NCBI RefSeq assembly: GCF_037325665.1 | Contig: NC_090253.1 | Coordinates: forward strand, 39,524,404-39,588,403 | Origin: Littorina saxatilis | Taxonomy: Eukaryota; Mollusca; Gastropoda; Littorinimorpha; Littorinidae | Length of the DNA stretch: 64,000 bases | Reading direction: 5' to 3' | In this document: in pieces, positions 11,683 to 22,131 of the stretch | How positions within the stretch are numbered: the stretch's first letter is position 1 | Layout of the letters: every line of letters begins with the position of its first letter | The notes under the pieces: model-generated | Told to the model about the DNA's origin: nothing | The model's database searches: none | The model's input: only the letters and a program-made list of their open reading frames with translations | Position numbers and translations under genes: made by a program

Positions 11683-11902
11683 ATCAATCAATCAATCAAT
11701 CAATATGAGGCTTATATCGCGCGTATTCCGTGGGTACAGTTCTAAGCGCAGGGATTTATTTTTTTATTTTTTTATTTTAATTTCATGCAATTTATATCGC
11801 GCACATATTCAAGGCGCAGGGATTTATTTATGCCGTGTGAGATGGAATTTTTTTACACAATACATCACGCATTCACATCGGCCAGCAGATCGCAGCCATT
11901 TC
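11683..11902 (+). mobile_element. second copy of the 'aatatgaggcttatatcgcg' repeat
   Basis: It starts with (caat)n, then matches 6400-6600 closely, including the duplicated half-unit ending 'gcgcagggatttatt' and 'cgcattcacatcggccagca', and stops at 'cagccattt'. It is a truncated member of a dispersed family. Confidence 0.8.
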
Positions 11903-12454
11903 GTATTCCTGTTGAAGGAATACTAATTTCATGAAACTCAGCACATTGATTATTAATCTGTACATCTTGGACTATGATGATTATAGATAAGATTCACATT
12001 CCATTTCTTCATTCAGTTATAAATTACTGGTACCATATTCCTTCATAATACATGCTGTGAAGCTGCATATTTTAGCATGCAAGTATTTATGTCTTAGTGT
12101 GGTTCATGAATGTTCGACTAAGAAATTAAGCATGTTGATGCATGTGTATAAGAATCTGTGTGAGTGTGATGTTGAGGGACGCTTCAAAGATGAGAGATGA
12201 TTGAACTTGTATCACTTTACCTTACAGAAGAACATCAGCCAGAAGACAGTCTTAGACTTTAAACAAATCTTTGTGCTTGCTTTTCCTTCATTTGCAGATG
12301 GCGTATCCGTTGCATGACTTGTCAGAGGAAAATTATTTACTTTCCTGTCCTGCTTGGAGCAGGTTTTTACAAAATAATAACACACACACACACTCACACA
12401 CCCATTTTGTTAGGAATTTTGTTTTAACTTTTTGTTCTTGCTTGGAACCAAATT

Positions 12455-12512
<58 letters not shown>

Positions 12513-12570
12513 GTCTATGAACAATGTCCAAATAGACTCAAACAGGTATTGTAGGCATTTAAGAGGACAA

Positions 12571-12905
12571 GCAACTAGCCCTGGGACTGGTGTGAAGATT
12601 GTAAATGTTGATCTCAACTTTGCGTAACGAAACTATCGCTTGCATTATCGGATGTCATACTGCAGCGAACTCTCTCTTAATTTGTCTGTCTGTCTGTCTG
12701 TCGGTCTCTCTCTCTCTCTCTCTCTGTTACTGTCGACAGCAACTAGTCCTAGGACTGGTGTGAAGATTGTAAATGTTGATCTCAACTTTGAGAAACGAAA
12801 CTATTACTTACATTATTGGATGTCATACTGCAGAGAACTCTATCTTTGTCTGTCCGTCTGTCTGTCTGTCTGTCTCCCTCTCTCTCTGTCTCTTTCTGTC
12901 TGTGT
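12571..12905 (+). repeat. 168-bp tandem duplication
   Basis: 'gcaactagycctrggactgg' starts at 12571 and again at 12739, each followed by 'gtgaagattgtaaatgttg', 'ggatgtcatactgcag' and a (tctg)/(tctc) tract. The copies differ at scattered bases. Confidence 0.88.
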
Positions 12906-13228
12906 CCCTCTCGCTCTCTTATTGACAACCAAAGTATTTATGTTTTGAATGAATGCGGTGAATTACACTTGAACAGGTCCCTTCAAATTGATGTAAACCA
13001 GGCTGAACCGCTGTGCCGTCTAAAAAGAAAATTGCTTATTTGAATGAGTATACTTTTTAAGCTTTTCTTTTTCAGCATGAAGACTGTCAGTAAATGTACG
13101 CACAATTACTGTGAAAAATGTGCTTTCTTGATGCTTATATATACTGTATTTATAGCATATCTCCAGGTTTCTATTTTAGCTTACTGTATTAAATTTCACA
13201 AACTTTTTCATTGATTTTCTCTTCTGTG

Positions 13229-13284
<56 letters not shown>

Positions 13285-13400
13285 GTCATGTATTGCTTGT
13301 TGTCGTTAAGATACCCAAAGGAATATGTATGATGAAACACTTCTGAATTTTTCTCACGCCATTTACACACACGGATCGAGGCCAAATTGACAAGCAACTC

Positions 13401-13406
13401 TTTATT
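13401..13406 (-). terminator. poly(A) signal of the glycosyltransferase gene
   Basis: TTTATT on the plus strand, that is AATAAA on minus, about 545 bp beyond the stop codon at 13950-13952. The implied 3' UTR is AT-rich and contains a (CA)n tract at 13900-13928. Confidence 0.55.
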
Positions 13407-13900
13407 TTACAATCAGATCGTTTTACAATCAGATCTGCAGTCAGACTCGTTTCTTCATCTATCCCGAAGTTGAGATAACAAACCAGGCGTTTTTCCAGAT
13501 TAATTTGATCTTAGAACACGAATAAAAATTCTAAGGCTGTTCACAAAGGTTGACAAAACAACGGAGAAAAAAACACTAAAAAAACAAACAAGCCATAAGG
13601 CAAATTACCAACATTAGAGAAAAAATGGAGAATATACGAAAAAAGAAAAACGACATTTCTTGACAGTGGACTTTTTCTGTGCAGTTAAAATTGAATATGT
13701 TTTGTTTTTTAAGTTAGGCCTAAAATAAAAGATATTCCCAGTCAGAAGTTCTGTTTTGAAAATGTTATAAAATCCTTTAGTAGATGTAGTCTTTGATGGG
13801 AAAGATATGATGTTATCCTACAACTGGACTTAAAACACACATTGTGTATTCTAAATGTGTCAAAACACATAATTATATGACTTGGTTTTAGCTCTTCGTT

Positions 13901-13935
<35 letters not shown>

Positions 13936-13949
13936 CATACAATTTTATT

Positions 13950-16900
13950 TCAACTGGTAGTTGTACCCTGTTCAAAACACGAGTCTCTGGAGCCAAACAG
14001 AATATATCTTGTCATGTCTCCTATCACATTGTCCTGCTCGTCTAATCGCGTGTAATTCCTAAAATAGTCAAAATAAAACCGATAATACAGATGCAACGCA
14101 TGAAGATCACTCCAGTCATAACTCCTGTTTAAATACAGCGGCTCTATGTGCTCGAAATTCGGTCTGAAGAAGGAATCAACCACGGTAACCAAATGGGAGA
14201 AAACTCTGGACATATTGTAAGGAAGGCTCGTAGAGTGTTCTCCCCACTTGGCGTCGTTGAAAGTGACATAGCTGGCCAGCCATAGTTTGAGGAAGGGGGC
14301 CTGCGGCTCGCTGAAGATGAGGCCGTTGCCGCATTTGACGCCTTCCACCTCTGTGCCAATGACCACAGAGTGGTTGAGGAGAGCATCTACAGGGCGAAGC
14401 AAGTACTGGTCAGTGTCCACGTACACGCCTCCGTAGTCTGAAACAAGTCGCGTAAGGCGAAAATACAACATTAATTTTAGTCAAGCTGTCGAACTCACAG
14501 AATGAAACTGAACGCACTGCATTTTTTCAGCAAAACCGTATACTCGTAGCATCGTCAGTCCACCGCTCGTGGCAAAGGCAGAGAAATTGACGACCGAGAA
14601 TAGCGCGGTAGTGGTTCCGCTGAGCAGGATAGCACGCTTTTCTGTATCCCTATTCTTTTTAATTTTCTGAGCTTGTTTTTAATCCAAACATATCATATCT
14701 ATATGTTTTTGGAATCAGGAACCGACAAGGAATAAGAAGAAATTATTTTTAAATCGATTTCGGAAATTTAATTTTAATCATATTTTTTATATTTTTAATT
14801 TTCAGAGCTTGTGTTTAATCCGAATATAACATATTTATATGTTTTTGGAATCAGAAAATGATGAAGAATAAGATGAAATTGTTTTTGGATCGTTTTATAA
14901 AAAAAGTAATTTTAATTACAATTTTCAGATTTTTAATGACCAAAGTCATCAATTAATGTTTAAGCCTCCAAGCTGAAATGCAATACCAAAGTCCGGGCTT
15001 TGTCGAAGATTACTTAACCAAAATTTCAATCAATTTCATTAAAAAATGAGGGTGTGACAGTGCCGCCTCAACTTTTCCAAAAAGCCGGATATGTCATACT
15101 AGATGATTACCCGCTTCGCGGGGTACCGGCTTTGCCGGGAAGAAGTAGAGCCGAATATCAGGCTGCGCACAAAGGAAAGGAGATAAACGCGCAAAACACT
15201 GGAGACCTTCTAAAAATAGTAACGTGCAGTGACCTTCTAAAAATAGTAACGTAGTAACGGGAATATGGATTGACGCCACACGGAGGAAGGGAGATAATCG
15301 CGGCTGAAAACACTGGAGAAGATAAGGAAGAGTTACTGGTAGTGGATCCCGACAACAACAACAACAACAACAAAATCGGTTCAGCGCGCACAGCGCTGCG
15401 CGCTGAGAGCACGTGTTGAAATATCTCATCGATGAGGTTGTGTCCGGGGTGTAGCTGAATACGGGGTCCAAATTTGAAAAAGATCCACCGAGAACTTTGG
15501 CCGTGCATCGCGAACAGACAGACAGACAGACAGACAGACACTAGTCGTATATATATATAGATGACATCATCAAAGACATTTATCAAAAAAATGAAAAACG
15601 TCTGGGGATATAATTCCCAGGAACTCTCATGTCAAGTTTCATAAAGATCGGTCCAGTAGTTTACTCTGAATCGCTCTACACACACAGACACACACACATA
15701 CACACATACACCACGACCCTCGTCTCGATTCCCCCTCTATGTTAAAACATTTAGTCAAAACTTGACTAAATGTTAAAAAAAAGATCGTTCTGCTTGCAAA
15801 ATGCACAACGTGATTATAGTCCACCGTTTTCAGCCGGGGTTCATCTGTCTCTTTCGCGTTCCCTTTTTAAAAAGCTCATCAGTGACGTCGTTATTTGATT
15901 ATCTTCCATCACCGCAACGAGATTTTTTTAACCATTACCACTTCTACTATCCCTACCCCCTGCCCATTTTGACAGCTAATTAACATACATTTAGACCACC
16001 CCTGAGAAAAAGGGACAGGACATTTTTTAAACTTTTTTTTATGTAAGCTCAGGGCCGGATTGCTTCGGAGAGAAATACAAAGAAAAGGAGGCATACATTC
16101 CTATTTATAAGATAATGTATAAAACTTGAACTTTGTGGGGTATCAGACTTTTGCACGAGAATCACTGACCAATGAGTAAATTCGTAAAATTGAAATGAAA
16201 AAACAGTTTTGAACTTAAAAATACCTGAACAATGCAATGAATTATTTATAAATGCTGTCCGTCTTTTTTCCTTCGGACACGGCCCGTTAGTCGGCCAAGT
16301 GACCTATTTTAATTCTGCTTCCTGTTCTCAAGGGTAGACTCTAGCCTTAACCAGATTAAGGGCGCGATCAAGTTACGTGGTATGTTACAGCTCTGTTACT
16401 TCAGACAACGGCAAATACAAATATTCACGGTAGTCAGAACACAAACCACGTCCAGCCTAGCCTCGGTCAACAAAGAATCCGGTAGAAAATCCACACTCGT
16501 AGATCAAGTAGACAAGCGATTTAAGCTTGTTAGTTGTAGCGACTTTTAAATGGTAGGATGCTTATATGATGTGTAAAAGTCTGCATAGATATGTGATGGC
16601 ATAACAGAAAAAAAAATAATGTCAGTCTCGATCTAGTAATGTGACATTTTGAACGGAAAAATCCTTCAGACTCACCAATGAGGATCTGGAGTCTTGTGAC
16701 GTCAGCGCTGTGCTCCACGACATTGATGACGTTGCCGTAGATATGACGTGGCCGTGTGCGCTGGACGAAGATAACATTGGGCACGAGCTGCAGAAGCGCG
16801 TGCCAGTAAATTCCAGAGGGAATAATGTCACCGTGGAACAACACAAGACAGGGCCGAAGAAAGCGAACAACGCTCAAAACACTCACAAAACTGTACAGGG

Positions 16901-18427
16901 GTATGCTGTTGTCACCGAACCACACGTAATGAGCCACTCTTGGCACTCGTAGGCTGACGTCACTGCAGTGATCTTTGATGACACGCTTCAGGCATGACGT
17001 GTCGTTGGCAGTCAGTGTCGTCACCGGTGTCGTGTACGCGTTGACCTCCCTCAATACAATGTCCGCGGACGTTTTGTTACAGTGCAAAACAGCTTGGAGT
17101 CTGGTTTCGCGGGTTATAATTTTGTATACGTTCCAATCACAAGGTAGGAATGGCTTGCCTGGTGTAGTTGAAACATTTGCTTTTTCTGTTGTGGAAGACG
17201 TTGGGCACGTTTTTTTGGGAAACGATGACGTCAATTCACGAATGTTTGTTGCAATCAGTTCACTGTTGGAGATAGTGACGAACCGGCTCCTTTTCGTTGT
17301 TGATGAAATGTAGCTTAATCTTTGTACCGGTTTATCTGAACATAAAGAGAACAAAGAAGCCATACAAATCCAGGTGAAAGCAATTAGAGTGAATGCAAGT
17401 TATGAATTATTTGATAGCCGGTCTTCTGTGCAACTCAGCGTGTGGCACACACTCCCACCAAATGTATAGTGTATACTTTCGCGCATACCTTGCATGTCAT
17501 GTATTGACAAAAGGACAGTTTGAATTTATGACAAGACTAACAACCATGCAACACAAATATCCCCCATCATGCTAAAGGGAGGTAATCAATGAAACACAAG
17601 CCTTATGATCAGTCAAGTTCATTTTTACTGGACTGATAAATCAACATAGGTAAAGGTTTTGGCATAAAATGGGCACGGATTGGCGGAAGATAAGCATGGC
17701 TAAGGGGAGGGGGGGGGGGGGTAACTGCTTTATTGTGAAATTCCATCCCTCCAAAAGCTGGGCCCAGTTTGACTGGCAACAACGGGTCTGAGATCCACTG
17801 CAAACCTTCATTATTTTGTATGTATATGCATAGGCCAATCATAATGTTCATTGCTGTCACGCACACGTATGGGCGAACAAATGCACGCTCGCACACACGC
17901 GTACAGACACACGCCCGCGCACACAATTTTGAAAACGCAGCCTTAATGTATACTCTTAAAAGTTAAGGATATGTCAAGAATTTCGAAAATGTTTACAATC
18001 TTTAAAATTTTCTTAAAAACAAAGGGTCCAATAATTCAATTGTAGCTTGCTTCTTTTTGTTTTAGAATTCACAAAAGGACTGTGATTGTTGCTCTAGAAG
18101 CACTGTTCCGGCAGATAATGGTATCGCGCCAGGATAAACAAGCTTTGGGGGGGAAACGGGGGGGTGGTTTTTTGAAGTCCTAAGTTATTGTCGCAAAACA
18201 TGCAGGGGGAAAAAATTGTATGTTAAGAGTACAGTTGATAAACTCCCAAATAAAATAAATCATATCGGAAAAACCTTACCTGTAACCTGTCTCTGCTCCC
18301 TGCCCACGAACAAGACGAGGGGGTTACCAGGCCCGTACAAAGGAAGGCTGTACAGAAACAACATCCCCGCCGCAACAACACACACCGTCATCACCACAAA
18401 CATGTTCTGGCCACTTTTCACACACAT
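13950..18427 (-). CDS. type II membrane glycosyltransferase, GT32-like (DXD)
   Basis: Three coding exons on minus: 18427-18280 (ATG), 17335-16676 and 14437-13950 (stop), with matching phases and AG/GT borders, giving 431 residues. Residues 1-8 are a short cytosolic tail and about 9-31 a hydrophobic signal anchor. A Ser/Thr-rich stem follows. The catalytic part starts at VPRVAHYVWFG (about 180-190) and continues to ADVTRLQILI and DYGGVYVDTDQYLL, where D277-T-D279 is the DXD motif binding metal and nucleotide-sugar. This order is that of the sugar-binding DXD (Gly_transf_sug) family, including alpha-1,4-galactosyl- and mannosyltransferase relatives. Several N-x-S/T sites suit a Golgi lumenal enzyme. 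Donor and acceptor cannot be told from sequence. The DXD codon pair sits just after an intron whose 3' end abuts a dispersed repeat. Confidence 0.9.
14439..15778 (+). repeat. dispersed repeat, ACAAGTCG-ended family, copy B
   Basis: The left end 'gaaacaagtcgcgtaaggcg' lies two bases from the splice acceptor of glycosyltransferase exon 3. The core matches copy A. The right end is a hairpin at 15746-15774 (aacatttagtcaa / ttgactaaatgtt), and 'ttttagtcaagctg' near the left end echoes the same motif, so the element may have short terminal inverted repeats. It contains a Helitron at 15099-15561. It occupies the last intron. Confidence 0.8.
15099..15561 (-). mobile_element. non-autonomous Helitron nested in copy B
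   Basis: On minus it begins TCTATATATATACGAC after an A and ends CTAG before a T. A hairpin of form ACCC(C)GC-GAA-GCGGGT stands just upstream of the terminal aatcatCTAG. It shares the 'cgatgcacggccaaagttctc' segment (split here for length: cgatgcacgg, ccaaagttctc) and other blocks with 1627-2048. It carries (gaca)n and (aac)n tracts. No protein is encoded. Confidence 0.78.
15779..16675. other. intron 2 remainder, no feature seen
   Basis: Unremarkable intron sequence of the glycosyltransferase gene. No repeats or exons are recognised. Confidence 0.5.
17527..17812 (-). repeat. 285-bp repeat, solo copy (pair of 18986-19270)
   Basis: Nearly identical to 18986-19270 from 'atgacaagactaacaacc' to 'ccactgcaaaccttcatt', including a variable poly-G run. 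This copy stands alone in intron 1 of the glycosyltransferase gene. The other adjoins the hydrolase-like fossil, so the unit may be a terminal repeat of that element. Confidence 0.8.
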
Positions 18428-18930
18428 TTTCGTCGTTTCGTTAGATAAACCAAAAGGAGAGAAATTGTTTTCTTTTACGGGCAGAAGTTGTGCGTCTGCT
18501 TCAAGTCATCCAAATACCCACCCGTGCAGCGGTTACATTTTGGGATAGTCACTGTCGTGGAAAGAACTAGCCCAGAGTTTCTTCGCTTTTGCTTTAAGGA
18601 TTTGCGCTTCTTTTCCATATAAGCGATATCCCTACCTCGAATTCAAATCCCAACATTTAAAATCTGGGTTTTAGTTCGGGCTTCAGCTGAGAGTTGTCGT
18701 GGGAGAAGGTATCTAAAACAAACTCTTTGGAAGTCGGTTGCCATTTCATTCAGGCTGTACCGGCATGTTTCAAACGTCTTTCCTTCACTAACACTTCTAC
18801 AGTCCTTTGTGTTGGTGGGCGGGATTTCTTCAAACTATCTCCGCGTTTGTCAGTGTTACATGTCTACAAGGAGGCACGATGGTGGCAGATAAGCGAGTGA
18901 GCTTCTCATAATTGAAAAGCGACATGAGAC
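18428..18930. promoter_or_regulatory. 5' flank of the glycosyltransferase gene
   Basis: Sequence just upstream of the minus-strand ATG at 18427. It should contain the 5' UTR and promoter, but I see no TATA box or other motif that fixes a start site. Confidence 0.3.
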
Positions 18931-18985
18931 TGTTATTTGGCGGTGAACAGCGCTATATATAGAAGAATGTTTTATTATTATTATT
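18931..18985 (+). mobile_element. non-LTR/SINE 3' tail fragment
   Basis: 'gaacagcgctatatatagaa' followed by (ATT)n. The same tail style ('agcgctataaaag' plus (att)n) appears at 44880-44960. Confidence 0.55.
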
Positions 18986-19270
18986 ATGACAAGACTAACA
19001 ACCATGCAACACAAATATCCCCCATCATGCTAAAGGGAGATAATCAATGAAACACAAGCCTTATGATCAGTCAAGTTCAATTTTACTGGACTGATAAATC
19101 AACATAGGTAAAGGTTTTGGCATAAAATGGGCACGGATTGGCGGAAGATAAGCATGGCTAAGGGGGGGGGGGGGGGGGGTAACTGCTTTATTGTGAAATT
19201 CCATCCCTCCAAAAGCTGGGCCTGGTTTAACTGGCAACAACGGGTCTGAGATCCACTGCAAACCTTCATT
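18986..19270 (-). repeat. 285-bp repeat, copy next to the hydrolase-like fossil
   Basis: Direct-orientation copy of 17527-17812, differing mainly in poly-G length and a few bases. It continues without a break into 19271-19603, the non-coding flank of the SGNH-type fossil on minus. Confidence 0.75.
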
Positions 19271-19603
19271 TGCCCCTGAGTCAGCATGGTCGGGGTGTGA
19301 AACCATTACCATGTGCTTGCTTTCCGGCACCCATGCTGCTGTTTTGCGGGGCTTTGCTACCAGCCCCAGGCCTTAGATCTGGAGGGAGCAGGGTCCAGAA
19401 CCGGCCACGGGATATCCCATCCCGTGGTTCGCTTGCCACATCCCGTGGTTCGCTTGGGCTCACCTGTGGACCCTGCGTAAGTCCGGTAACAATTTACCAA
19501 AATACAGCAGAATGCAGTGTCCCCCTTTACCATGCTTATCTCCCGCCACTAACAGCTATGTAATAGGTGTTCCGCCAATCCGTATACTAGGCACTTCTAA
19601 CGT

Positions 19604-20050
19604 CTAATTTAAGACCATGTTAGCGAGTTGCTGCTCTAAGTTTTCTTTGAAGAGTTCGTTTCCCCTATGGTTGAGGTGGACACCATCGGGGAGGAGGCAG
19701 TCCATGCCAATGTTCTGGTGGTATATGACTTTGCCGTTCTCTTTCAGGATTCGGCCCCTGGCCCTCCGATTGAGCCTTCGGCGCGAGTTTTCCGCGCCTT
19801 GCAGGGTGTGGGCATGCCGCCATGCCAAGCGGGGTAGCATGTCCGACCACACCAATATCGTCGCCGGATAATACGCCCTGATGAAACAGACAAGCTCCTC
19901 AAGCTCCTGTAGCCACTGTTTTTGGTCCACCCGGGCGATGTCGTTCGCGCCCACATGCAGGACCAGGTAATGCGGTGGGGTTCCTCGGATGGTGCTGAGC
20001 AGCTTGTTGCGGGCCTGGGGAAACCCAAGGCCTGGCTGCCCCGCGAGCTT
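19604..20050 (-). mobile_element. retroelement fossil with an SGNH-hydrolase-like domain
   Basis: The minus strand encodes a segment with VLHVGANDI (block III, GxND) and DGVHLNHRGNELF (block V, DxxH), the pattern of SGNH/GDSL hydrolases that some DIRS/Ngaro-like and other non-LTR retroelements carry. The start of the domain is absent. It is a fragment, broken, of uncertain age. Family assignment is by memory of similar transposon-borne domains. Confidence 0.6.
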
Positions 20051-20099
20051 ATTATTATTATTATTATCATTATTATTATTAAACTTTTTTTCCTCAATA

Positions 20100-20310
20100 T
20101 TTGATGCGCTTTAGTTCACCGGCGTCATAAACGAACCATGTGGTCCCTAGGTTGCAGCTGCCTACGGCTCGAATAATGAAAAGTAGGCCTGTGTCTACAT
20201 GTGTATACCGCCACGTCTCTCTAACATGTCTCTGACGTAAGTCTTTGATAAAGGCCTGAGAGGTTACGTTACCAGTTGCGCCCATGTCGATCAGTACTGT
20301 GGAACCTCCC
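20100..20310 (-). mobile_element. possible retropepsin-like retroelement fossil
   Basis: A short minus-strand stretch reads like the active-site neighbourhood of a retroelement aspartic protease. It is small, isolated and broken. It could be chance. Confidence 0.3.
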
Positions 20311-20491
20311 TCTTAAAACCTCAACAAAACTGAGAAAATCTGGACTTAAAAGGGAGGGAGTCTTAGAAGAATTGAGGTAGATTTACAGAGGTTATGAATG
20401 CAAAATCTGAAAAAGCTGGATCTTAAAATGGGGAAAGTCTTTTTTTTTTTTTTGGGGGGGGGGCGGTCTTAAAGAGGGGTTCTATTGTATG
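20297..20491. mobile_element. poly-G-bearing inverted-repeat element
   Basis: Starts 'ctgtggaacctccctctt' and ends 'ggtcttaaagaggggttcta', imperfect inverted ends. The interior has 'tttacagaggttatgaa' and a T/G homopolymer tract. Related pieces lie at 7563, 35645, 43648, 46045 and 53265. Confidence 0.6.
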
Positions 20492-20593
20492 TGGAGCGTG
20501 GTGACGAGGTACTGTGTGACAAAATATGATAACTCCTGCCGGGTCGGCCCGAGCTTGAGAAGACTCGAGCTCACAAGGCCGACACCTATATAA

Positions 20594-20798
20594 GGCCAAA
20601 AAAAAATAGGTCTGTTTACGGTAACATAGGCCAGAAAAATAGGGTCGGTAGGTCGGGATTTTTTTTTCTTTTTTTTTTCTCCAAAAAACCATATTTTTAC
20701 GGGGTTTTTTCCCCAAATGCCAAAAAAAAGTCTAGGGTCGCGCGAAAAACATAGGGTCGGTCGGGTTACCGTAAACAGACTATTTTTTTGTTTTGGCC
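20594..20798. mobile_element. MITE with about 32-bp terminal inverted repeats
   Basis: The left end ggccaaaa…aataggtctgtttacggtaac is the inverse of the right end gttaccgtaaacagactatt…ttttggcc. The interior is poly-T with repeated 'agggtcggt'. Flanks are tataa/taata, consistent with insertion at TA. Confidence 0.88.
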
Positions 20799-20879
20799 TA
20801 ATATATATACTTGTTTTGTAAGCAAATAAAAACCAAAACTAAAGAAAACAGGACACGCGCATGTTCGCGAGACACGGAC

Positions 20880-21010
20880 GAGAGGTATGAATGTTTTATG
20901 TATAAAGCCATGGGCCCTATTGGATGGACCTGAACACATCTAAGACAACCAATTGCAAATACAGTGTCAATACAATAAATAAACGTAGAAATCAAGTGGT
21001 GTTACAATAG
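20880..21010 (+). repeat. dispersed repeat ending in (TG)n, copy 1
   Basis: 'gccatgggccctattggatg', 'gacctgaacacatctaagac' and 'cagtgtcaatacaataa' recur in order at 21930-22040. Each copy is followed by a (tg)n array. Confidence 0.75.
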
Positions 21011-21012
21011 TT

Positions 21013-21082
<70 letters not shown>
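21013..21082 (+). repeat. (TG)n array
   Basis: Pure (tg)n of about 66 bp just upstream of the assembly gap, followed by (cgtg)n. Confidence 0.95.
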
Positions 21083-21216
21083 ACTGGCTGCGTGCATGCG
21101 TGCGTGCGTGTTTTTGTGCAGATTTAGCGTGTAAGACCCTGCCCCTCCCCTTCTTTTTCATCTGTGTGCATTTTTGTTCAAATGTACCCCCTCTACTCAC
21201 ACACATGTGCCCATCA

Positions 21217-21416
21217 NNNNNNNNNNNNNNNNNNNNNNNNNNNNNNNNNNNNNNNNNNNNNNNNNNNNNNNNNNNNNNNNNNNNNNNNNNNNNNNNNNNN
21301 NNNNNNNNNNNNNNNNNNNNNNNNNNNNNNNNNNNNNNNNNNNNNNNNNNNNNNNNNNNNNNNNNNNNNNNNNNNNNNNNNNNNNNNNNNNNNNNNNNNN
21401 NNNNNNNNNNNNNNNN
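21217..21416. other. assembly gap, 200 N
   Basis: Exactly 200 undetermined bases. The 14 bases before the gap (acatgtgcccatca) are repeated immediately after it. Confidence 1.
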
Positions 21417-21778
21417 ACATGTGCCCATCAACCAGCCACCCCCCTCCAAGCCCCCCCCCCCCCCCCCCCCTTCGTCCCAACCCGCTACCATTATTCTTAT
21501 CAGCGGTGTGTCAAAACACTGCGTAATCGAGCAGGAAATCAATATCAGATTCAGGATTACTGTACTGTACACAGAAAACTGAAAGTGAATGAACAATTTC
21601 TTATCATCACGACCCCCGGTTTGGACACAAAAAGAGTCCACCTGAAATTTTAATTAAACTTGTGGCTTACATCTGTAGAACTGGATACGGGTACACATTT
21701 GCCATGCCTTTCACTTTCACCAGGCGAAATAAAGTTCTGTTTCTTCTCCGACCATTTTGTTGTTCTTGGTGGATTAGT

Positions 21779-21903
21779 TCCTTCTTCTTCTTCTGCGTTC
21801 GTGGGCTGAAACTCCCACGTACACTCGTGTTTTTGCACGAGTGGATTTTTACGTGTATGACTGTTTTTACCCCGCCATTTAGGCAGCCATACGCCGCTTT
21901 CGG
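21779..21903 (-). mobile_element. SINE type A 3' fragment
   Basis: Minus-strand type A tail: (GAA)n, 'gcgttcgtgggctgaaactc', 'aggcagccatacgccg'. It ends abruptly at 'ttcggtgg', where copy 2 of the 20880 repeat begins. Confidence 0.8.
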
Positions 21904-21927
21904 TGGATTAATTTCAACTCATCACTA

Positions 21928-22040
21928 TACGCCATGGGCCCAAGGATGGACCTGAACACATCTATGACAACCAAACACAGTGTCAATACAATAACATCTT
22001 AAAAATAAACGCACATATCAAATGGTGTCGCAACATGGTA
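21928..22040 (+). repeat. dispersed repeat ending in (TG)n, copy 2
   Basis: Matches 20880-21010 with small indels and is followed by a GT/GC-rich microsatellite (22047-22165) and (GA)n at 22201-22221. Confidence 0.75.
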
Positions 22041-22099
22041 TTTGGTGTGTGTGTGTGTGTGTGTGCCGTGTCAGTGCGTGTGTGTGTGTGCACGGTGTG

Positions 22100-22131
<32 letters not shown>

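Larger units (their letters stand above)
8660..13400. other. intergenic spacer, no gene seen
   Basis: AT-rich, non-coding spacer between the phosphatase (plus) and glycosyltransferase (minus) genes, which point toward each other. It holds GT/CA arrays (8920-9002, 11039-11160, 12373-12510, 13228-13282), a (CT)n/(GTCT)n block near 9400-9480, the minisatellite at 9710, a dispersed repeat at 11683 and a 168-bp duplication at 12571. Open frames here are repeat translations. Confidence 0.7.

Noticed and set aside
19604-20097. Host GDSL esterase gene
   Set aside because: The domain lacks its N-terminal block, has no exons around it and is embedded in repeat sequence, so I treat it as a retroelement fossil.
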